This document shows, in pieces, positions 23,242 to 32,570 of a stretch of DNA of 64,000 nt. This stretch comes from Fervidibacter sinensis. GTDB lineage: Bacteria; Armatimonadota; Fervidibacteria; Fervidibacterales; Fervidibacteraceae. Below the pieces are notes generated by a model. The model had not been told where the DNA came from and did no database searches. It saw nothing but the letters and a program-made list of their open reading frames with translations. Each line of letters begins with the position of its first letter. The first letter of the stretch is position 1. Location: NCBI GenBank assembly GCA_032161045.1, contig JAVHTH010000001.1; one strand, given 5' to 3'. Both the position numbers and the translations under genes were made by a program.

Positions 23242-25803
23242 TCAGTATGAAAACTTCCTGTAGAACCACCGTTTAGCAATTTCGGCGGTCAAAGCGTAAG
23301 TGAGCACAATCACTGCAAGCACCGTAAGGAAGAGTGGTGGCAGAGGCACAAAGCCGAAGGGCACACTTAGCGGGCTGTAAGGTAGTGAGATGGTTGCCAC
23401 TACTACCAGCACAGTCGTGAGGAGTAACGGCAATGATGGACGGTTACGCCAAAATGGTCCACGGGTGCGAAGGACTAACACAATTGTTGCCGCAGACACC
23501 ACTGACTCGACGAACCAACCAGTGCGGAACTTATCCGGCCCGGCGTTCAGCACCCACAGCAGAACACCAAAGGTCAGGTAGTCAAACAATGAACTTACTA
23601 AGCCGAAAGTGAGCATGAAACTACGGATGAAGTGGACATTCCAACGGCGAGGACGCTCAATCCAGTCTGGATCCACTCGGTCGGTGGCGATCGTCATCTC
23701 TGGAAAATCGGTGAGGAGGTTGGTCAACAGAATTTGCTTTGGTAGGAGTGGCAAGAAGGGCAGGAATAGCGAGGCACCAGCCATGCTGAACATGTTGCCG
23801 AAGTTCGCGCTTGTCGCCATGAAGACATACTTGAGCGTATTGGCGAAGGTGCGCCGCCCCTCGCGTATCCCTACCTCCAGCACAGAGAGATCGCTTTCAA
23901 GCAGCACAATGTCTGCGGTCTCTCTGGCTACATCCACTGCTTCTTGGACGGAAATTGAGACATCCGCTGCGTGCAAGGCCGGAGCATCATTGATGCCATC
24001 GCCCATGTAGCCCACCACATATCCAGCCTTGCGGAGAGCGCGGATGATGCGTTCCTTTTGATGAGGCTCAACCTCCGCGAAGATATCTGTCTCTCGCACG
24101 CGCACCCACAAAGCCTCATCACTTAGGGCGTGCAGTTCGGAACCGGTCACCACACGCGTAGCGTTCAGCCCGACCTGAGCGCCTACCCGTGCAGCAACCA
24201 GCGCGTTATCGCCCGTGATCATCTTGAGTCGCACGCCCAACCGACCGAGTCTTTCCACAACAGCGGCGATCCCTGGTTTTAGTGGATCGGCTAATGCCAA
24301 CAGACCGAGAAAGGTCATGTCCACCTCAGAATTGCGGTCAATCGGTTTTGCTCCGTCCCATTCTCTCACAGCCACTCCGAGAGTGCGGTATCCCTGCCCA
24401 CTCAACTCGGTATAGAGTCGTTCAATCGTGTCAAGCAGGTCTGCAACTGGTCGCTCACTGCCGTCCGCAAGTTGCGCCGTAGTGCAAACCTGAAGCACAC
24501 TGTGGACAGCGCCCTTCGTAACAAGGAGAGCCTGACCTTGGTGCTCAACCAACACGCTAAGGCGTTTGCGTTCGAAGTCGAAGGGCACCTCGCCCAACTT
24601 ACGCCAACCATCCAGAGCGAACGCCCGGTAGGAACGAATCGCTTCGTCAATTGGATTGGTGAACGCCGTCTCATAAGCGGCATTGAGGTAGGCGTAAAAG
24701 AGCACGCGCTCGCTCTCTTGCCCATCCGGACTGATGGCTTTATGCACTTGCATCCGGCCTGCCGTCAGCGTGCCCGTCTTATCCGCGCAGAGCACATTCA
24801 TGCTTCCAAAGTTTTCAATCGCTGCTAAACGCTTGACAATGACCTTCTGTTTTGCCAACTGCCGCGCGCCCTTTGCCAGATTGACGCTAATGATGGCAGG
24901 AAGGAGTTGGGGTGTGAGCCCCACTGCCAGCGCAAGTGCGAAAAGGAAGGAGTCCAAGACGGGCCGCTGGAAATACACATTGAAGGCGAAAATCAGAATC
25001 ACCAGAATTAGCGTCACCTCAAGCAGTAAATATCCGAAGTGTCGCACGCCACGCTCAAACTCTGTCTCCGGTGCACTGACCTGCAGCGATTGGGAGATCC
25101 TGCCGAACTCCGTTGCCCGACCTGTGAGCACTACCACTGCTTTGCCACTGCCGCTCACCACATAGGTGCCCATGAAAAGTGCATTTGACCGCTGCGTGAG
25201 TGGTGCTTCTGGGGACACAATTCCCGGGCTCTTGCGCACAGGGTAACTCTCACCAGTCAATGCTGCCTCATCCACAAAGAGGTCCTGTGCGATGAGCAAT
25301 CGGCAGTCAGCAGGAATACCCGATCCAGCGGAGAGGAGGACAATATCGCCCGGCACAAGTTCGTCGGTTGGAATCTCAACCGGTCGTCCATCGCGCAGCA
25401 CTGTAGCCTTTAACTCAATTGTCTCAAGTAACTTCTCAACCGCTGTGGCTGCGGCATGCTCTTGCCAGAAGCCAAGCAGACCGCTGACAAGAACGATGCC
25501 AAGGATGATAGCGCCGTCTGTGGGATCGCGCAGGACGAAAGAAAGGCATGCGGCGGCGATGAGAATCAAAATGATGGGGCTGGTGAACTGTCGCAACAGG
25601 AGCCGTGGCACATTGGAACGCTGGCGCTGACCCAAGGTATTCGGACCGAATCGCTTAAGCCGCGCAGCAGCCTCCTCAGCCGACAATCCCATCTCACTCG
25701 TCGCCAGCGTCTGCAGGAGATCTTCTATGGGAAGGCTCCAGAAGGCGCTGGGACTCAGTTGGTATGATACTGCCTCCTTTTGAGTAGAACCTTCCACTCG
25801 CAC
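23242..25803 (-). CDS. mgtA: Magnesium-transporting P-type ATPase (MgtA/MgtB family)
   Basis: This is a P3B-type ATPase that imports Mg2+ across the inner membrane. Seen in order are an N-terminal cytoplasmic helix, DEAALTGESYPV (actuator TGES near residue 184), M4 with VGLTPQLLPAIISVNLAKG, the phosphorylated Asp341 in CADKTGTLT, MITGDNALVAARVG, and MGDGINDAPALHAADVS. The family-specific tail has FPEMTIATDRVD and about six C-terminal membrane segments. Length, 853 residues, is normal. The start is GTG at 25803, ten bases after AAGGAGG. By eye the gene is richer in G+C and in CGC/CTC/CTG codons than its neighbours, and identical family A repeats bracket it, so horizontal acquisition is likely. 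Regulation by Mg2+ is usual for the family but is not visible here. Confidence 0.95.
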   Translation of the reverse strand: MRVEGSTQKEAVSYQLSPSAFWSLPIEDLLQTLATSEMGLSAEEAAARLKRFGPNTLGQRQRSNVPRLLLRQFTSPIILILIAAACLSFVLRDPTDGAIILGIVLVSGLLGFWQEHAAATAVEKLLETIELKATVLRDGRPVEIPTDELVPGDIVLLSAGSGIPADCRLLIAQDLFVDEAALTGESYPVRKSPGIVSPEAPLTQRSNALFMGTYVVSGSGKAVVVLTGRATEFGRISQSLQVSAPETEFERGVRHFGYLLLEVTLILVILIFAFNVYFQRPVLDSFLFALALAVGLTPQLLPAIISVNLAKGARQLAKQKVIVKRLAAIENFGSMNVLCADKTGTLTAGRMQVHKAISPDGQESERVLFYAYLNAAYETAFTNPIDEAIRSYRAFALDGWRKLGEVPFDFERKRLSVLVEHQGQALLVTKGAVHSVLQVCTTAQLADGSERPVADLLDTIERLYTELSGQGYRTLGVAVREWDGAKPIDRNSEVDMTFLGLLALADPLKPGIAAVVERLGRLGVRLKMITGDNALVAARVGAQVGLNATRVVTGSELHALSDEALWVRVRETDIFAEVEPHQKERIIRALRKAGYVVGYMGDGINDAPALHAADVSISVQEAVDVARETADIVLLESDLSVLEVGIREGRRTFANTLKYVFMATSANFGNMFSMAGASLFLPFLPLLPKQILLTNLLTDFPEMTIATDRVDPDWIERPRRWNVHFIRSFMLTFGLVSSLFDYLTFGVLLWVLNAGPDKFRTGWFVESVVSAATIVLVLRTRGPFWRNRPSLPLLLTTVLVVVATISLPYSPLSVPFGFVPLPPLFLTVLAVIVLTYALTAEIAKRWFYRKFSY

Positions 25804-26151
25804 GCTTTGTCATCCTCCTTATACATGACTTGCTCAATTCATGTGATAAACTTTTCACCTCATAACCTCTTAGCGATGGAAGTGGGCATCAGGTTGCAAC
25901 TGTTTCGCTTGGCTCAACACTTCCCCCGATAATTTGACCGTAAGCGATAGCGCTCCATGCCAACATCAAACTTTTGGCACACGATGGTTTGGTTCATTTC
26001 TCTGCACCTCACCCAACTCAGCGTCTTTCACTGTAAAGCCTTAACCGCAAAAGAAGGCAACAACGAACGCGCCTATTAATCTCTGTATGAGCGAAATGGA
26101 TGTCGGGACCAAAGCCCTTCTACAAAGCGGTGCTACATTACAGTTGGATCA
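25804..26151. other. Gene-free gap upstream of mgtA
   Basis: This is a stretch of about 350 bases upstream of mgtA (which reads leftwards). I see no convincing reading frame with a ribosome site and no tRNA. It contains the AAGGAGG site used by mgtA at its left edge. It could hold the mgtA promoter and leader, including a metal-sensing RNA, but I could not fold a known riboswitch class from it. Confidence 0.5.
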
Positions 26152-26205
26152 GTAGGGGCGGGTGAAACCCGCCCGTCTTTTCGGGCGCATTTTATGCGCC
26201 CCTAC
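26152..26205. repeat. Family A paired-hairpin element, copy 2 flanking mgtA
   Basis: This 54-base unit starts with GTAGGGGCG and ends with CGCCCCTAC, that is, with terminal inverted repeats of about nine bases. Two hairpins lie inside it: GGGCGGG/CCCGCCC, identical to the copy at 23070, and GGGCGCAT/ATGCGCCC. It ends three bases from the stop codon of the URO-D-like gene. The architecture is that of a miniature inverted-repeat or REP-pair element. Confidence 0.8.
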
Positions 26206-26207
26206 AT

Positions 26208-27311
26208 TCAACTGCGTAACTCCTGCTGAACCGAATATTGCCCATAAGTCCTGCAAGCCTCAAAGAAGGCGAGAACATTTTCAAGCGGTATGGCGGGATT
26301 GATTTCGCTTGAAGAGCCGATGAAAAAACCTCCGCCCGGCGCAGCAATTTTAATCGCTTCCTTAACTGCCTTGCGTATTTGCTCGGGCGTGCCAAGCGGC
26401 AAGAGCACCGAGCAGTCAATCCCGCCAACCAAAATCAAACGCTTTCCATATCGGCGCTTCAATTCCCCTAAATCCATCCCTGCCAACGGCTCAATCGGGT
26501 TCAAGCCGTCAATGCCTGCATCCAACAAATCGTCAAGGATTTGCCACAAGTTGCCGTCGCTGTGGAAAATGACTTTGATGCCAGCGTTATGAAGCGGCTC
26601 AATGCACCTTCGCAGCATCGGCAGGAAAGTTTCACGCAAAAACGAAGGCGAAAACAACAAACCGTTCTTGTAAGCGATGTCGTCGCCGATGAAATAGAGC
26701 GGGCAAAGTTGCTCCTCCGCAGCCACTTTCGCGAACCTGTAAGCGGTTTCGCCAGTGATTTCAAGCAGCGCTCTAACTTCTTTCGGAGCATCGTAGATGG
26801 CGTAGGCGAATCGTTCCTGTCCCATCAAGCCGTAGGCATCGTGAAACCCACAACCGTGCCCGGGCACATAAACTGTCAATGGTGCAAATTTACGCTGTTG
26901 CTCGCGCACCCAGTTGACCCAGTAATTGCGAATCCAATCCCACGAGACGGGTTCAGCCTTTCGGATATACTCCCTCAACTCGTCAATGCTCTCAATTTCG
27001 TAGCGAACTTTCCACGCAGTTTGACCGCTGATTTTGTGCTGCCCTTTGCCTTCGCCGATAACCGTGCCTTCTTGAGATGGCTCAAAAGAACTGCCGTAGC
27101 CTCTGCAAAGGTCAATGCCGAGCCCGTGATAGGTGCGGACCATTGCAGTTTCGTAATCGTCACCCTCTTGACGGAAGTAAGCAACGACTGCGGGGTTGTC
27201 AATATAGTCCCAAATTGGCACCCTGTCGCCTTCCTCAAAGTTCATTGACGCCTCAATTCTTTGCCAAACTTTTTCGTCCACATCGCCACCGTAACCTTTG
27301 CTGGGACGCAT
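26208..27311 (-). CDS. Uroporphyrinogen decarboxylase (URO-D) superfamily protein
   Basis: This is a 367-residue TIM-barrel protein of the URO-D superfamily, which includes HemE and the zinc-dependent corrinoid methyltransferases (MtaA, CmuA). The sequence VIFHSDGNLWQILDDLLDAG followed by DGLNPIEPLAGMD and VGGIDCSVLL is the pattern of the non-HemE branch, where His, Asp and Cys residues could bind zinc. HemE's own N-terminal RxxPxW-type signature appears only as GDRVPIWDYID. The start follows TTTGGAGG. It ends beside a family A element. Methyl transfer from a small methylated compound, or an unknown decarboxylation, are both possible; haem synthesis is unlikely. A paralogue lies at 60564-61703. 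Confidence 0.82.
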   Translation of the reverse strand: MRPSKGYGGDVDEKVWQRIEASMNFEEGDRVPIWDYIDNPAVVAYFRQEGDDYETAMVRTYHGLGIDLCRGYGSSFEPSQEGTVIGEGKGQHKISGQTAWKVRYEIESIDELREYIRKAEPVSWDWIRNYWVNWVREQQRKFAPLTVYVPGHGCGFHDAYGLMGQERFAYAIYDAPKEVRALLEITGETAYRFAKVAAEEQLCPLYFIGDDIAYKNGLLFSPSFLRETFLPMLRRCIEPLHNAGIKVIFHSDGNLWQILDDLLDAGIDGLNPIEPLAGMDLGELKRRYGKRLILVGGIDCSVLLPLGTPEQIRKAVKEAIKIAAPGGGFFIGSSSEINPAIPLENVLAFFEACRTYGQYSVQQELRS

Positions 27312-27343
27312 AAAAGTTTACCTCCAAACGAGCGAGCGAACGA

Positions 27344-28048
27344 CTAAACTTCGCCAAACAAAAAGCGACCACAGTTTTCGCAAGTCGGCAAACCCTCGGG
27401 GTCACGCAGGGCACGAATGATTTCCGCAGTGATGGTTACCCTACAAGCACCACACAAGTTGCCCTCAATCTTGGCAACAGCAACCCCGCCGAGTCTCGCC
27501 TTAAGGCGCTCGTAACGAGCCAGCAACTCTGGCGGCAACATTGCTCGCAACTTTTCTCGTTCTTCAACCAACGATTGTTGCTCTTTAGTCAAGATTTCCT
27601 TCAACATCGCTGCTTGCTGGCGAATTTGTGCCAGTTGCTCTTTCGTTTGTTCAAGCAACTCCTCTCGCTCTTTCAACTTGCGTTCCGTCTCTTCAATCTG
27701 CAGCATCAAATCAAGCATTCGGTTCTCAATGATGTCCTTCCGTCGCCTAAACTCGTCAAGTTCCTTTTGCATGTGTTCAACTTCGCGACCGCTTCGGACG
27801 CTTCCGCTTGCAAGAAGGTCTTCCATCTTGCGCATCTTCGCTTCCATGTCATTGAGTTCTAACTCTTGGTCAAGCAACTCCTGCCGAAGTTTTCGCAGCA
27901 TCTCTCTGTCCTTCGCAAGTTCCTGAGTCAATCTGTTCGCTTCCGCTTCCAACCTTTCACCCGTGTCCAAATTTGCCAAATCTCGCTGTATGACTTCAAG
28001 CCTGCTTTCAACTTGCTGGAGCCGATAAAGCACTTCAATCGGTCTCAT
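27344..28048 (-). CDS. CdsZ-like coiled-coil protein with C4 zinc ribbon
   Basis: This 234-residue protein has two parts. Residues 1-165 are an uninterrupted coiled coil rich in Glu, Lys, Arg and Leu (for example EELLEQTKEQLAQIRQQA). The C terminus holds a zinc ribbon with NLCGACRVTI and PTCENCGRFLF, a CxxC-CxxC pair. This is the widespread zf-RING_7/DUF164 family (CdsZ), proposed to bind nucleic acid or RNA; the exact role is not settled. I use ATG 28048, after GGGAGG, and its first 14 bases overlap the end of the TPR gene, indicating translational coupling. Confidence 0.85.
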   Translation of the reverse strand: MRPIEVLYRLQQVESRLEVIQRDLANLDTGERLEAEANRLTQELAKDREMLRKLRQELLDQELELNDMEAKMRKMEDLLASGSVRSGREVEHMQKELDEFRRRKDIIENRMLDLMLQIEETERKLKEREELLEQTKEQLAQIRQQAAMLKEILTKEQQSLVEEREKLRAMLPPELLARYERLKARLGGVAVAKIEGNLCGACRVTITAEIIRALRDPEGLPTCENCGRFLFGEV

Positions 28049-30761
28049 GTCCGAAAACCTCCCATCGTTCCAACCTCTTGACAAATTTTCGCACCCATTG
28101 AGCCTGAACATCCTCGCGAGTTGCTTCAAGGCATTCAGCCAATTTCAACATAGCGTCGGGTGAGTTTGCAGTCAAGGCACAAACTCGCCGCCAATAAGCG
28201 ATGGCTCGCCGATACTGACCGCTTAAACTCAATGCCGTTGCAGCGGCAAAATTCAACGGCAAGTCGTCTCGGTTTCGGTTCGCCAATTGAGTAAAGCCCT
28301 TGACAGCGTGATCTAAATCGTTCCGCCGTTGATACAACCGCAACAGGAACTCGTAAGCGGGCAAAAAATCTCGCCGCAGGGAAATTGCCTTTCGGCACAA
28401 GGTCATCGCTTCGCCAATTCTGTCTTGTTCCGCTGCTTGATGTGCTTGTTGAAGCAGGACTTGGGGATCGGGGACTTGGGATTGGGGACTGGCAGTTTGT
28501 GAAAAACTGTCAAGCCAACGCTTGACGAGTTTTCTGTTCTGTGGCGAAAGTTGATTGACAGCGGTTTTGAGCAATTTTTCCGCTTCGTTTCGTCGGTTCA
28601 GTTTTTCGGCAATCAAGAGCAGAGCACCTATAAGGTGCACATCGTTCTGCCATCGTTCGGTCACCCGTTCAAACGCGCTTTCACCCCAAAGCCTTAACGC
28701 AGCCTCGGCGTAAAGCATTGCCGCTTGCGGTTCGTCGGGGAATTGAGCAAGCAACTTCCTTGCTTCGTCTAACGCCGCAGCGAATGCATCGGCTTTAAGC
28801 ATCAAGCGAATTCGTTCGGCTCGCAAAACTGGTTCATCGGCGATTTGTCGTGCTTTGTCCAAAACAGTCAACGCTTTTGGGATTTGACCTGCTCGCTCCC
28901 AAACTTGGGATGCTTGCAAAAGTGCTACGATCTTCACCCGCTTATTAGGGACAAGTTGAGCGAACCGTTCCCAGACATTTGCAGCCTTTTCGGTTTCGTT
29001 TACCAACTCCCACAACCTCGCCGCTGCTTTAGCGATGCGTTCATCACGGGCGAACATCTGTGACCGTTCCAACCTTTGTGCTGCTTCTTTTGTTTTGCCC
29101 AATTCGTCCATCCCTTGTGCCCACCAAATCAGCAGTTCGGGTGATGGCTGTTTTCTAAGCAACTCGTCGCACAAACTCACAACTTCTCTTGCGCGCCCTT
29201 GACAAAGCCAAATTTCAACCAAAACACCGACGGCGTCAAGGAGCGGGACGGGGGATGCGGGGCGTGGGACGAGATTTTTCGCACTTTGTTCCTTATCCCG
29301 TGTCCCTTGTCCCGTGTTCCGTTCTCCGTTCCTTGGCCCTCGTCCCACGACCCGAACTAAAAACTGCTCCGCCTCAACCCATTCAACTCGCTTTGCGTGC
29401 CAGATGCCCATAAGCGCATTCAGGTGCGGGTCGTTGGGAAAGCGTTTGAGCGCAAACTTCAAAACTCGCCCCGCACTGTCAAACTTTCCCGCTTTCATCA
29501 ACGCTTCGGCGCGCAGCGCCCGCCATTGGGGGTTATCGGGTTCACGGTTTTGCGCCCACTCGTAAAGTCTCGCTGCTCTCTCAAAATCGCCCAATCGCTC
29601 CTCAAGTTCAGCAGCCTCGGCGATGGCTTCAACTGGGGGTCGTCGCTTAAGCGCTTCATCGTAACTCATCCGAGCCTTAGCGGCATTGCCTAAATCTCTG
29701 TAAAGCCTTGCCAAATGCAAAAACGGCTCAAAATCTTTCGGTCGCAAATTTGCCCAACGAAGCAGGCTCCGTTCCGCATCTCGGTAGCGCCCCAATTGTG
29801 CGTAGCACTGCGCTTCAGCCTTGACAATTTCTGAGTCGTTGGGAAACAGCCTCGCTAACCGTTGGACATGCCAAAGCGCTTTCGCCCATTCGTTGCGTTG
29901 GCTGTAAAGGTCGGCAAGTGCTCGGTGAGCGTCGGGGTTTTCCGGCTGTAAATGCAATGCACGGCGAAAGTAGCGGATGGCTCGCTCAGAATCGCCTGCT
30001 TGGGCAAACAACTTTGCGCATTCCATCGCCAATTGCGCATCGGTCGGAAATTGCCTCACCAAAGACTCAATTTGCTCAGCAGCGGTCTTGACATCTTTGA
30101 GTTGCAAGGCAATGCGGGCAAGCGTCAATCTGGCATCCGGTTCTTTCGGAGATAATTGGACAGTGCGTTTTGCGTGATGCAATGCTTTACGCCAGTCACC
30201 TTTTCGCTCGTAGTAAAGTGCCAAGTGATACTGCACCGACGCTAAATCGGGAACCCGGTGAGCCAGCCAGCGCAAGTGATGTGCTGCATCGTCCCACTTG
30301 TCAAGCGCAATCAACACGCGGGAAAGATGGACGCGAAACTCGGGTTCGTTGGGTTGTAAATGGACTGCTCTACGAAGCGAGTTTTTCGCTTCGTCAATTT
30401 GACCGAGATGTTCTTGAACTTGACCGAGGGTTGACCAAACCCGTGGTTCTTTAGGCAACTTTTGTGATAACCATTGCAAGTGCGGAAGCGCTGCCGAAAA
30501 GTCGCCAAGTTGCAAAATCGCTTCTGCCAGCAGTTTGCGGGCTTCAATGTTTTCAGGTTGCTTTTTGACAAACGCTTCCAACTCTTTACGAGCCGCTTTC
30601 CAATCGCCTTTTTGAGCAAGTTGCTTTGCCCGTTCAATTGCTTTAGGTTGCTGGGGCTCTGCCCTTTTAGGTTGGTGCAATACGGATTGTTGTGGCAGCA
30701 ACCAACATGTCAGCACCAACAAAAAAGCGATGCAAAGAATTTGCGCTCTCATCGGTCTCAT
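28035..30761 (-). CDS. Large TPR-repeat protein, exported or membrane-anchored
   Basis: A hydrophobic leader (ILCIAFLLVLTCWLLPQQS) is followed by some twenty tetratricopeptide repeats of about 34 residues, with the usual W/Y-A-P spacing, as in DWKAARKELEAFVKKQPEN and AHRALADLYSQRNEWAKAL. Such proteins are scaffolds, often in the periplasm or outer membrane assembly. The regular repeat register is broken once, near residue 480, by a Gly/Arg/Pro-rich stretch (GRGPRNGERNTGQGTR, then LVPRPASPVPLL) coded by a family C inverted pair, and again near residue 765 by a GGGGACTTGGG tract. The start is uncertain: ATG 30761, ATG 30752 or TTG 30776. It overlaps the CdsZ-like gene. No specific partner can be named. 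Confidence 0.82.
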   Translation of the reverse strand: MRPMRAQILCIAFLLVLTCWLLPQQSVLHQPKRAEPQQPKAIERAKQLAQKGDWKAARKELEAFVKKQPENIEARKLLAEAILQLGDFSAALPHLQWLSQKLPKEPRVWSTLGQVQEHLGQIDEAKNSLRRAVHLQPNEPEFRVHLSRVLIALDKWDDAAHHLRWLAHRVPDLASVQYHLALYYERKGDWRKALHHAKRTVQLSPKEPDARLTLARIALQLKDVKTAAEQIESLVRQFPTDAQLAMECAKLFAQAGDSERAIRYFRRALHLQPENPDAHRALADLYSQRNEWAKALWHVQRLARLFPNDSEIVKAEAQCYAQLGRYRDAERSLLRWANLRPKDFEPFLHLARLYRDLGNAAKARMSYDEALKRRPPVEAIAEAAELEERLGDFERAARLYEWAQNREPDNPQWRALRAEALMKAGKFDSAGRVLKFALKRFPNDPHLNALMGIWHAKRVEWVEAEQFLVRVVGRGPRNGERNTGQGTRDKEQSAKNLVPRPASPVPLLDAVGVLVEIWLCQGRAREVVSLCDELLRKQPSPELLIWWAQGMDELGKTKEAAQRLERSQMFARDERIAKAAARLWELVNETEKAANVWERFAQLVPNKRVKIVALLQASQVWERAGQIPKALTVLDKARQIADEPVLRAERIRLMLKADAFAAALDEARKLLAQFPDEPQAAMLYAEAALRLWGESAFERVTERWQNDVHLIGALLLIAEKLNRRNEAEKLLKTAVNQLSPQNRKLVKRWLDSFSQTASPQSQVPDPQVLLQQAHQAAEQDRIGEAMTLCRKAISLRRDFLPAYEFLLRLYQRRNDLDHAVKGFTQLANRNRDDLPLNFAAATALSLSGQYRRAIAYWRRVCALTANSPDAMLKLAECLEATREDVQAQWVRKFVKRLERWEVFGHETD
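28457..28492. repeat. Family C variant (GGGGATCGGGGACTTGGG) in TPR gene
   Basis: This is a G-rich tract of GGGGACT and GGGGATC units, in frame, between two TPR motifs. It encodes SPQSQVPDPQV on the coding strand. Confidence 0.6.
29241..29353. repeat. Family C inverted pair in TPR gene
   Basis: A G-rich arm with GGGACGGGGGATGCGGGGCG (29241-29272) and a C-rich arm with repeated GTCCC units (29291-29353) can pair across a loop of about 20 bases. It is in frame and displaces the TPR register by roughly 35 residues. Confidence 0.7.
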
Positions 30762-30822
30762 CCCTGCCTGACGCAATTTTAAACTTGCCTAAAAACGACG
30801 CCAATGAATTTTTAAGCAGCCG

Positions 30823-31230
30823 TCATCCCTTGTCTTTTCCGCCGTAAACCTTACTGGGGTCAAAGACGCGTTCTTGAAAAACTTGCAACTCTCCATCTTG
30901 AGTGACCTTGCGGAAGAAGCAACTTGGGTAGCCTGTGTGGCAGGCAGCGCCTCCAACTTGCTCAACCTTGACGACTAAAGCATCAGCGTCGCAATCAACC
31001 AGAATTTCGCGGACGAGTTGAACTCTTCCAGAATGTTCGCCCTTCATCATCAACTTCTGGTGCCGGCGTCTCCAAAACCAAGTTTTGCCCGTCTCAAAAG
31101 TGAGCCTAACTGCATCGCGGTTCATGTAAGCAACTGTCAATACTTCGCCTGTGTTGGCATCTTGAATGACGACTGGGATAAGCCCATTAGCGTCAAATTT
31201 GAGTTCGTCAAGGAATTTCGGCTCTGCCAT
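30823..31230 (-). CDS. hisI: Phosphoribosyl-AMP cyclohydrolase HisI
   Basis: HisI opens the adenine ring of phosphoribosyl-AMP in histidine biosynthesis. The 135-residue protein has YMNRDAVRLTFETGKTWFWRR and the metal-binding region VDCDADALVVKVEQVG followed by ACHTGYPSCFFR, with the Mg2+ and Zn2+ ligands (Asp-x-Asp-x-Asp and Cys residues) in place. There is no fused HisE domain. The start has a near-perfect AAAGGAGGT. No other his gene is nearby, so the histidine genes are scattered in this genome. Confidence 0.95.
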   Translation of the reverse strand: MAEPKFLDELKFDANGLIPVVIQDANTGEVLTVAYMNRDAVRLTFETGKTWFWRRRHQKLMMKGEHSGRVQLVREILVDCDADALVVKVEQVGGAACHTGYPSCFFRKVTQDGELQVFQERVFDPSKVYGGKDKG

Positions 31231-31274
31231 CTTTGGACCTCCTTTGCTTTCGTGTCAATGTCATCTCACTGAAG

Positions 31275-32570
31275 TCAGCGGTTAAGAATTTTGCGCATCA
31301 CCAAACCGGAAGGGATTTTGGGGACGAAATAAGTTGTTTTGGGCGGCAGACGGTAACCATGTGCAGCGACTTCGCGAACCAAATCAAGCGAAATTGGGCG
31401 AAGCAAAATCGCAATGTTGCCTTCCTGCTGAGCGAACCGATAAGCACTCTGAGCATCGTGAGTGTAATCAATTGTCAAGTCATCGGGTTTAACGCCAACA
31501 GATGCGAAGACAACGGGCAAAAGCGCTTGATGGAGCACAGCCGTGTCAACTTTTCTTAAGGGCGGTGGCAATTGTTCCAAACTTTGAAGGATGCTGCTTT
31601 CGCTCCCTCTTACAGTTAAAAGCCAAATCCGTTCTTGTGCGACAAGCAAAAACGGGATGCCGTTAGGGTTTTCAAACAGGCGCAGCAATTGCCCTTCTGT
31701 CCCGTCCCATTCAACCGTTTCGGTCCGGAAACGACGACGAATTTCTTGGAGCACCCTCTCCGCACTCTCAGGTTTGTGAAAGTGAAGAAGGCGGTGGGTT
31801 GGTAACACCGTTGCGTTATGTTGGTAATCGGCGAGAACGATGCCAATGTGGTTGGCTGGATGGTCCGGGTTCAACTTAGCCTCTGGGACTTCCTCGCGAA
31901 ACGCCAGCGCTGTTTCGTAACGGTGATGCCCATCTGCAATTACCAACCACTGAGATGCCAATAAGCGATTCACCTCATCGTTAAAGGCTTTGTCTGTAAC
32001 GCGCCAGACCAGATTCTCAACTCCTTCCAAGTTCCCTTTCAACCACGCAGGTTTGGTCACAACAGCCTTAAGCAGTTCGCACCATTCACCTCTTTCATCG
32101 CTCAGCAAAGCGTGAACTTGACCGAACTCTACACCCGTTGAGCGAAGTAAGTTAAGCCTGTCAGTTTTGGGCTTTGGCATAGTGTGTTCATGGGGTTTGA
32201 CCAAACCAAATTCAAAATCATAGAGCGGAATGGTGGTCAGCAACATTAAGTGCTCCCGCAAACTCTCATTCAAAACGAACCGTTGGGCGAGAACGAAAAC
32301 AGACGGCTCATCCAATTCAACTAAAACCCGTTCCCTCATCCACTGCTCCCACAAAGCAGCAACCTTTTGGTAACGCAGTGGGTCATCGGGATGTAGGGAA
32401 GGCGGCAAAATCAGCCGAACAATATTATGCGGATGCCTTGACAAAAGTTGCTCGCACTGTTTTTCGTCAACGACATCGTAAGGCGGGGCGATGAGAAGGC
32501 TCAAATCGCCCAAGTTGGGGTTGAAGATGACGGGCGAAAAAGGTTTTGACAGAAGTTGACCCTTTGCCAT
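31275..32570 (-). CDS. DUF1015 family protein
   Basis: This is a 431-residue cytoplasmic protein of the widely conserved DUF1015 family. Characteristic pieces are LSLLIAPPYDVVDEKQCEQL, HPHNIVRLILP, LVKPHEHTMPKPKTDRLNLL, WLVIADGHHRYETALAF and RILLPTHRLLHF-like text (here VLPTHRLLHF). The DGHHRYE segment looks like an active site, and some authors relate the family to ParB/SerK-like nucleotidases, but no function is established for these proteins. The start ATG 32570 overlaps the stop of the LysM-G5 gene by one base (TAATG) and follows GGAGGAGG, so the two are coupled. A long reading upstream is rejected because it is Arg-rich and unconserved. Confidence 0.83.
   Translation of the reverse strand: MAKGQLLSKPFSPVIFNPNLGDLSLLIAPPYDVVDEKQCEQLLSRHPHNIVRLILPPSLHPDDPLRYQKVAALWEQWMRERVLVELDEPSVFVLAQRFVLNESLREHLMLLTTIPLYDFEFGLVKPHEHTMPKPKTDRLNLLRSTGVEFGQVHALLSDERGEWCELLKAVVTKPAWLKGNLEGVENLVWRVTDKAFNDEVNRLLASQWLVIADGHHRYETALAFREEVPEAKLNPDHPANHIGIVLADYQHNATVLPTHRLLHFHKPESAERVLQEIRRRFRTETVEWDGTEGQLLRLFENPNGIPFLLVAQERIWLLTVRGSESSILQSLEQLPPPLRKVDTAVLHQALLPVVFASVGVKPDDLTIDYTHDAQSAYRFAQQEGNIAILLRPISLDLVREVAAHGYRLPPKTTYFVPKIPSGLVMRKILNR

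Noticed and set aside
23025..23279. Small minus-strand frame (84 codons) between glgB and mgtA
   Set aside because: It runs across a family A repeat and the ends of both neighbours and has no ribosome site or recognisable sequence.
25804..26151. Mg2+-sensing riboswitch (M-box) or ykkC-type leader upstream of mgtA
   Set aside because: No consensus could be followed by eye; a covariance-model search of this gap would decide.
26541..27248. Open frame of about 235 codons opposite the first URO-D-like gene
   Set aside because: The antisense frame of a clear gene has no family motifs or start signal.
26208..27311. HemE (true uroporphyrinogen decarboxylase)
   Set aside because: The HSDGN and GGIDC pattern and the lack of the HemE N-terminal substrate loop fit the methyltransferase-like branch; the same holds for 60564-61703.
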